Positions 5,732-6,018 of a DNA stretch of 6,018 bases are shown here, in pieces (the first letter of the stretch is position 1; the number at the start of each line of letters is the position of its first letter). A program made the translations under genes and the position numbers. The DNA is from Desulfobacterales bacterium. Lineage in GTDB: Bacteria; Desulfobacterota; Desulfobacteria; Desulfobacterales; UBA11574. The notes below the pieces were generated by a model. It was not told the DNA's origin and did no database searches. It worked only from the letters and a program-made list of their open reading frames with translations. The stretch is taken from positions 1-6,018 of the forward strand of contig JAUVTO010000123.1 of NCBI GenBank assembly GCA_030601485.1. Reading direction: 5' to 3'.

Positions 5732-6018
5732 ATGGAGCGCCGCATAAATTCAACATTGCTTTTCCCTGTTTCTGATTTAACCTGGGATCAGTTCATCTAC
5801 CCGAGAGGAGGGAAAAGCGATAAAACCATTAACGCGTATGTTGAAGCCCTTGCGATCGGCGCTCAATTTCCGCCAATCAAGATTCAAAGGGTCTTCAACT
5901 ATGCAGATGGCAATGAAACAACCGAAGCGACTATAATTCTGGATGGTATCCACCGCTGGTTTGCGTTTAAGGAAAAGGGAATCAAAGAGATTGCGGCAGT
6001 TGAATGGAAGGACAAGCC
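5732..6018 (+). CDS. ParB/Srx-fold N-terminal domain protein, cut by the window end
   Basis: The frame runs from ATG 5732 to the window edge, 95 codons. Visible: an N-terminal segment FPVSDLTWDQFIYPRG, the spacing YVEALAIGAQFPPIKI, and IILDGIHRWFAFKEKGIKEI (residues 68-87). The pattern of a short strand, 'FPPI.V', then 'DG.HRW.A....G...I' is that of ParB-like N-terminal domains, with DGIHRW in the place of the ParB GERRxxA phosphate/CTP-binding box. Classical ParB proteins segregate chromosomes or plasmids. Stand-alone relatives of this kind are often found on mobile or accessory DNA and their roles vary, so I do not assign partitioning here. No strong ribosome-binding site precedes the ATG. 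The frame is also open upstream to the TGA at 5696-5698, so a slightly earlier non-ATG start is possible. It begins right where the receptor remnant ends. Confidence 0.7.
   Translation, partial: MERRINSTLLFPVSDLTWDQFIYPRGGKSDKTINAYVEALAIGAQFPPIKIQRVFNYADGNETTEATIILDGIHRWFAFKEKGIKEIAAVEWKDK

Overview
The window carries genes of a diderm (Gram-negative type) bacterium: a TonB-dependent outer-membrane receptor ending in the aromatic C-terminus needed for barrel assembly, a putative lipoprotein with a type II signal, and the tail of an APC-family permease. The intergenic DNA holds degenerate inverted repeats of the 'ACAGGATTAACAGGAT' and 'CACAGAGACACAGAG' kinds, which I associate with Desulfobacterota-like and planctomycete/anammox-like environmental genomes. 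That association is from memory, and the phylum cannot be fixed from this sequence. All recognisable genes are on the + strand.

Layout: (1) 1-219, C-terminus of an amino-acid/polyamine-type permease. (2) 220-490, a non-coding gap with an inverted-repeat cluster. (3) 491-1369, a single-domain tetrapyrrole (precorrin/corrin) methylase homologue with an export signal, broken by two single-base frameshifts. (4) 1412-3484, a TonB-dependent receptor of about 690 codons, complete except for one in-frame TGA at 2804-2806 followed at once by a hairpin. (5) 3485-3770, a non-coding gap containing a probable dispersed palindromic repeat. (6) 3771-5450, an intact 559-residue putative lipoprotein with two tandem tetrapyrrole-methylase domains. 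(7) 5488-5729, the ruined remnant of a second TonB-dependent receptor. (8) 5732 to the window end, the start of a ParB/sulfiredoxin-fold protein.

The main point is that regions 3-4 and 6-7 are two paralogous copies of one cassette: an exported tetrapyrrole-methylase-fold protein, then a short spacer of about 40 nt, then a TonB-dependent receptor starting MKKFR. The two copies have decayed in complementary ways. Copy A lost its methylase frame but keeps a nearly whole receptor. Copy B keeps a two-domain methylase protein but has only scraps of its receptor. Together they could still supply one working pair.

Tetrapyrrole methylases are normally cytoplasmic SAM-dependent enzymes of cobalamin, siroheme and related pathways. 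An outer-membrane-anchored version paired with a TonB-dependent receptor suggests, by inference, a fold reused to bind or hand over a corrinoid or other tetrapyrrole during uptake. This would resemble how surface lipoproteins such as BtuG partner with BtuB in Bacteroides.
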